Source of the DNA: Hypholoma sublateritium FD-334 SS-4
Lineage: Eukaryota > Basidiomycota > Agaricomycetes > Agaricales > Strophariaceae
Assembly (NCBI GenBank): GCA_000827495.1
Contig: KN817518.1
Span: forward strand, 1,018,405 to 1,082,404
Length of the DNA: 64,000 bases
Direction: 5' to 3'
Under the pieces are notes generated by a model. The model was not told where the DNA came from, did not search any database, and saw only the letters and a program-made list of their open reading frames with translations. Within the stretch, counting starts at the first letter, position 1; the number at the start of each line of letters is the position of its first letter. Of this stretch, positions 59,266 to 64,000 are shown in pieces. A program made the position numbers and the translations under genes.

Positions 59266-59270
59266 TTTTT
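59266..59270 (+). terminator. Pol III T5 terminator of tRNA-Thr
   Basis: TTTTT begins 5 nt after the discriminator base of the tRNA. Confidence 0.7.
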
Positions 59271-61162
59271 GTGAGGCTTCGCTTAACACGCCTGTTTCAA
59301 GCCCTGCAGTCCGCAATCTACACATGCCGTGGCGCACCCTCATTTTAAAATTTAGATGAGGACAATCTGTAGTCTAGGGTGCCATGCCACTCTTCATTGA
59401 GAGCGTTGCCGCCCCTAGGTTCGCGCAATGGGTTTTGGGCTGTGTTGCGGCTGTCGGTCCTTGCGGTACTCGGTCCGACGAGTTTGCGAGGATTGCAAAG
59501 TTGTCGATTCGGCGATACCGCATTCTCGACATCGGCGGCCTCAGCGAGCCCAAGCGAGGCCATGCGAGGCCCGACTCGGAGCGTGTCCAGTGGATGAACA
59601 TATCCGCGGGTGCCGGTCAGTACGCAGTGAATTTTTACGACACTCGGGCTTGGTGAAGTTCTCTCTGTTCATCTGTAAGCTACTTATCAAGAACTATCGC
59701 AATTATGAGGCGATGCCGACTGAAGAATGTTCGGTTAGTTCCTATCTTCGAGGAAAATGTAAGAGCAAGCATTAAAATACGAACTCCGGCCTCGAGCTAT
59801 TCTATTCAGGGCAAATGACGCGCTCGCCGTGGACACGCGATCGGCGATGAAGAGACGGAAGCATATTATGCTTGCGGCTTCATACGCCAGGAATACTAGT
59901 AGGACAAAATTAGAGCAAACTTGTGTTTTTAATAAGTTCACATCAAAGCCCAAGGTAAATAGGTGTTGCTCTTTCTTCTCTGAAGCGCAATCCTAACTGC
60001 GATTGACGGCGCGAAGCCAGGAGGCTCTTTGTACGTCAAATTTCAAGCTTCAAAGTTTGATCAGTTGGGAGAATCTCATCTGTGACAGCGAAAAATAAAG
60101 GTTGAATGGCGATGAGAAATGCTAATGACTGGAACGACACAGTCTTCTGCGTATTCCTGTATATCTAACTATTCGTGTGCAGCTTGCCAGTGTAAAAGAG
60201 TCGTGCCAGTGAATTCTCATTATGGGATTCGCTACACTAGCCGATATATATATTGCTATATATTTTTGCATAGAAACGGAAGCATGTAATCCGTCGTCCT
60301 CCTCTGAGCCGTACTGATATATTTATTTGAGGGCTCCAACAGGCTCCAACTCAACCGCGAAGTGCATCAGATTGTGGTGTGAAGAAGATAGGAAGTGATG
60401 CCCTTTCCAGCGGTGATTATATCAACTTCGATACTGTAGTAAGTCCTGATTTAATCTTGAATAACGGTACTTTTAATCAAAGAATGCGAAGAACTTCAGT
60501 ACGGTTACAGTCGGTGGGTAGAAGCGAGTCCTCGAAGGTTCCCTCGACTCTAAGAGCCATGTTCAACCTTTTTGATACCCATGTTAAATCAATGCAGATA
60601 AAACATCTGCAGAATCTCTACTGATGGTTCGATAGTATGTACAGCAGACGGTATGACTTCTCGTTACTACTTCGCTTTGCACCACTGCCAACTTAGTAAA
60701 TAGAAGTGCTGTGCTATTGATCAAGTTCTTCAGAGCATAATTCGAGCATCGCCGATGATAAATAGAATATAACACTTCTAGCTGATAAATGTTCCCCTCC
60801 TCGGCTCATATGTACAGCTCATTTTGAAGGCGAGTGGGTCTCAGAGCATAATCAGAGCCCGCAGTAAATGGGATGATAAGATCTATAAATAAATTCCTAT
60901 CGCAGCGCTGGTCACTGGTGGGCTCCCGTGCTGTCTATTATTGGTGTGACGGCTATGCGCGGCTAACAGTGCTGATGAGAACCTGATGAGAAGTTTTTTC
61001 TGATATAAGGGCTTGACTTGGCGACATGTTCCACGCCTTACGACATCAAACAACATGATATAAGCTAGATACCCCAGGACTGGTTCCCCCTTCCGTAACT
61101 TGCACCTTTTTCACCGCCGTTGCTGCTGCGCCTTTGCTGTGCTCTCAAGCCAGTTGGACGCC
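59271..61162. other. Gene-poor region between tRNA-Thr and the 7-TM gene
   Basis: About 1.9 kb. A GC-rich island at about 59390-59650 keeps several overlapping frames open (one with ATG at 59384), but none has a recognisable motif, so it may be base-composition effect or a decayed gene. Two imperfect copies of CAGAGCATAAT followed by GAGC lie at about 60731 and 60843. Otherwise nothing recognised. Confidence 0.45.
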
Positions 61163-62492
61163 ATGAGCGTTAGTGCCCCACTCAAAGGGGTGTATTATGG
61201 CCCCGACGAATCCGCCACGGACATCTTCTTAGAGAGAGGATTTATTGCCGGAGGTTTCTTGGGTGGGGTGGGCTATGGTAAGCTATATGATGCAATCCAA
61301 AATCGGTGGCTGAAGAAATCACTAGGAATCCAGTTTACCCTATACCTGTCGTGTGCGATGTTTCTGTGGAGCGACCGCCGCGCTCGGAGTGGCCGATTCA
61401 TATTTCTTCTGGTCTACATCACGGTTCTGATCATAATCGCCACCATCTTCGCCGCTGTGCAAGCCAGGACCACAGAAGAGACGTATGTTGACAACAGAAA
61501 TTTTCCTGGAGGTCCTTGGCAATATTTCCTATCGACGGAATATCTCCCCATCAACGTGATGTTCTACGCGACTTTCATTGCGGGGACATTTCTTGCGGAC
61601 TTGCTTATGGTGGGTAATCATGATGTACTTTAAGCTTCCCGATATGTTGGGCTGATTGGCAGTTCTAGCTTTGGCGATGCTGGGTTATTCTCAGTGCTTC
61701 TGGTATTCTCTGGGCTCATACCGTCGTCGTCTTCCCGGCATTGATGATCCTCGCGTCATTCGGTCAGTGGGCCATTCTGTTTCGTGTGTCATATTTTTCT
61801 GAGCTGCTACATTCTTTGCACAGTCATGGGAATCATTTGGGCTGTCGAATCCACGAAGCCCGGGCTTTCATTGTATAACACCCTTCCGTTAAAACTGGGA
61901 ACGTCCTACTACGTTCTCTCCGTCAGCGCGAACGTCATTCTCACCATCCTAATCACGGTGCAGCTACTTGTCTTCCGACGTCGCATCATGAAACATCAGT
62001 CCGCCGAACACGGGAGAGACTATTTCTCGCTGTTAACCATAATAGTCGAATCCGCCGCCCTCTATTCCGCATGCGGCATTATCTTCATCGTCACCTACGC
62101 GCTCAACAACCCGCTAAACCAGATATTCCTCTTCGTCGCCAACTCATCTCAGGTATGTGGCCATACCGTCGACTGTAGCTTTATCTGATACAAATCTACC
62201 CTGTTAGCAAATTGCAAGTTATCTGATTATATACAGAGTAGCGCAAGGCTCTGCGTGGAGTCGGCGAACATTTGCCAGGCAAGAAGGAATCCAGTCGCAG
62301 GCGCTGCAGTTCAAACAGCCTCGTAGTTCAAGCGCTGGAGACTACAGCATCCATGGTCCGACTGTGACTACAGGATCAGTGATCCCCGAAAATACTCCAG
62401 CCATGAAATTGGAGCTGTTGAACCCTCCGGCTGTATCTCATTTCAGCGTGGGTGATGGTAATAAGATCAGGAGAGAAGATGGCGACGAATAA
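61163..62492 (+). CDS. Agaricomycete-type seven-TM protein
   Basis: Predicted integral membrane protein of the expanded basidiomycete 7-TM group (DUF6533/DUF6534-like), often described as GPCR-like but mostly uncharacterised. The start MSVSAPLKGVYYGPDESATD is an extracellular-type tail. TM segments: FIAGGFLGGVGYGKLY, GIQFTLYLSCAMFLW, FIFLLVYITVLIIIATIF, INVMFYATFIAGTFLADLLM joined by splicing to LWRCWVILSASGILW, TVVVFPALMILASFVMGIIW, LGTSYYVLSVSANVILTILI and YFSLLTIIVESAALYSACGI. The DLLMLWRCWVI junction is the group's hallmark. The cytosolic tail is polar (FARQEGIQSQALQFKQPRSS). Four introns; stop at 62490-62492. Confidence 0.8.
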
Positions 62493-63208
62493 TGTATGTC
62501 ACTTATGGCTCCGGGAAACGTACTGTCGGTGCCATATGTATGCTATTTAATCAGTCTTTATCAGGTTGTACACGAGAATCATATGTAAGCATATCTACGC
62601 AATCAAAAAGAATCAAATGGATGTACATATATTTGGGAGACCCACATGTGCTGCGAAGAGTTGTTCGCGTACATATCCTGTGGATGGAGCCTCGGCGTGG
62701 ACCACTGGGGCATATATATGTACTTAACTCCGTTACTACTCACACGCTGCAATCTTTCTTCCGGTCGCTTCAAAGGTGTTTCCACTGAACATTGTCACAT
62801 TCATATCTGGCGTGGACATTGCGGTTTCAGAATATTTTCGCATAAGAGCTTGCTGCCAACGTAGAGCTCACTGACTAGAGCCATCTCAAAATTTCAGACT
62901 GCAGATTTTTTCAGGATTTGAAGCGTGCGATACCATAGAAGGAGATCTACATTACAACTTGCTCATTCTTCATGTGCGGAGTGTGCGGGGCCGTTCTATT
63001 AATAGATCTCAGGTCGAAAAGATTCAAAATGCGCAATCTCGGTCTTCTGATACATACACTGAAAGGTACAGTTCCTGAGAGATTGCGTAAAGAATGCCAT
63101 ATGTGGTTGTGGGTAAGAAGCACCAACCTCAAAAGGGTCCGTTTGGTCTGAACGAGTGCGAGCTCTTCTCCCCGGACCCCCATCTGCCGTTCATAGCGCC
63201 CACCTATA
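62493..63208. other. Intergenic region upstream of the NCS1 permease
   Basis: About 716 bp. Open frames on both strands overlap and have no motif. Presumed 3' flank and promoter. Confidence 0.45.
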
Positions 63209-64000
63209 ATGGTCGCTCAGCCCTCCTCTGAGTATGTTGATACTGATACGGAGAAAGAGAAGGAACTCTCCGTTGAATCCTCAACGAAAGGAAGCTTGAG
63301 CACTCACGATGAAGTCCCTCAAACCGAAGCTGAACCTAGTCGCGCGCTCGTTTCTCGGTTTGGTCCCTTGGGCCCGTTTATTGCGAAACTCTTTGAGCTT
63401 GGTGTAGAAGCTCGCGGCGTGGAGCGAGTTCCCGAGAACAAGAGGGACTCGACGTACATTTGGAACAAGTAAGTTTCCGCATTATTTACTCGCAAGTTGT
63501 ATCTACCATGTTGATTTTCCCTCTAAATTACTTGCAGCATCTTTATGTGGTGGTAAGCTATACAAGCTACATGACCCGCTATCGTAGCACTAAATGAATG
63601 CTAAGGTCCGTAAACACAGTCCTTACAACTGTCTCTATCGGAGTAATCGCCGAGCCCGTGTTTGGATTGCCGCTCCCGTAAGTGCTTATCATTCCATTTA
63701 ATCCCATTCAAACGCCAACGCTAGTTGATGATAGAGTCGCTGCCGCAACTATTCTATGCTTTGGCGCTCTCGCGACTTGTTCCGTCTCTTTCATTGCGAC
63801 ATTGGGCCCTAAAACAGGCCTGCGAACCATGATAATATCGCGATTTAGTTCAGGATACATTGGCTGCATTATCTACTCTATTCTCAACATTATTACCGAG
63901 TAAGCGGTCATATTAAAAGCAACGACACCATCTAATCTCCGCTATTAATTAATTTAGGTTAGGATTTTCTGTCCTTTGTGTCGTCCTCGGTGGCCAAGCA
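63209..64000 (+). CDS. NCS1 purine-cytosine permease (3' end outside window)
   Basis: Plasma-membrane nucleobase:proton symporter of the Fcy2 type. The start MVAQPSSEYVDTDTEKEKEL gives an acidic cytosolic tail, then FIAKLFELGVEARGVERVPE, the signature just before TM1. Spliced exons follow: STYIWNNIFMWW, SVNTVLTTVSIGVIAEPVFG, then VAAATILCFGALATCSVSFI, LGPKTGLRTMIISRFSSGYI, which fits the TM3 consensus, and ELGFSVLCVVLGGQA at the window edge. At least four introns. The remaining TM segments lie beyond 64000. Confidence 0.88.

Noticed and set aside
59049..59347. 14-bp direct repeat CGCACCCTCATTTT on both sides of tRNA-Thr, like an insertion signature
   Set aside because: A repeat of this length is expected several times by chance in 64 kb, and no element structure lies between apart from the tRNA.
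59384..59656. ORF beginning MPLFIESVAAPRF in the GC-rich island
   Set aside because: Several frames are open together because of base composition, and no motif was seen, so it is not called as a gene.

Overview
This window is nuclear DNA of a basidiomycete fungus, most likely a mushroom-forming Agaricomycete. It is packed with genes on both strands. Nearly every gene is cut by many introns of about 50-60 bp with GTRNGT donors, CTNAC branch points and YAG acceptors. Gene types fit a filamentous basidiomycete: Zn2Cys6 regulators, a Dicer, an agaricomycete-type 7-TM protein, a Dal5-type and an NCS1 permease, and an F-box/LRR protein. There is no bacterial operon structure, CRISPR array, rRNA, or recognisable complete transposon. 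CDS coordinates below run from start codon to stop codon and include introns. Exon structure was inferred by eye from reading frame, splice signals and family conservation.

Layout. 0-19 kb: a 5'-truncated fungal_trans regulator, a trans-sulfuration PLP enzyme, a two-RRM protein, a divergent pair of membrane-lipid genes (LOA1-like acyltransferase and TVP38-like VTT protein), the ER t-SNARE UFE1, an F-box protein, the CTD phosphatase SSU72, a 1-Cys peroxiredoxin, proteasome subunit alpha2 and a short Zn2Cys6 protein. 19-34 kb: an aldehyde dehydrogenase with an exceptional 615-nt intron and a 12-nt exon, a cytochrome c oxidase small subunit, a 6-kb Dicer, a conserved ankyrin-like protein, a DUF7719-like membrane protein and the pre-rRNA factor FAF1. 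34-49 kb: a disordered protein with a repeated short module, a double ZNRD2-type zinc protein, an EDEM-like GH47 mannosidase with a PA domain, APRT, ribosomal protein eS1, ATG10, acetyl-CoA acetyltransferase and a Dal5-family transporter. 49-64 kb: an unknown disordered protein, a SLIP-GC-like dynamin-superfamily GTPase, a small tyrosine-rich protein, a gene-poor stretch of about 3 kb holding one tRNA-Thr(CGT), a 7-TM protein and the start of an NCS1 purine/cytosine permease.

Most genes are unlinked housekeeping functions. The main functional neighbourhoods are divergent pairs sharing short promoters: LOA1/TVP38, ALDH/COX, Dicer/ankyrin-like, DUF7719/FAF1, ZNRD2/GH47 and eS1/ATG10. I see no biosynthetic cluster.

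The most unusual item is the Dicer. Both RNase III centres look intact and the reading frame is kept over 6 kb, but the helicase ATPase motifs are eroded: no GxGKT P-loop, and DAQN where DExH should be. It looks like an ATP-independent Dicer with a pseudo-helicase. Other points of note are a GC-AG intron splitting the SSU72 catalytic loop, a proline/glutamine-rich N-terminal extension on SSU72, an aberrant HX4D motif in the LOA1-like enzyme, and the odd gene structure of the aldehyde dehydrogenase.
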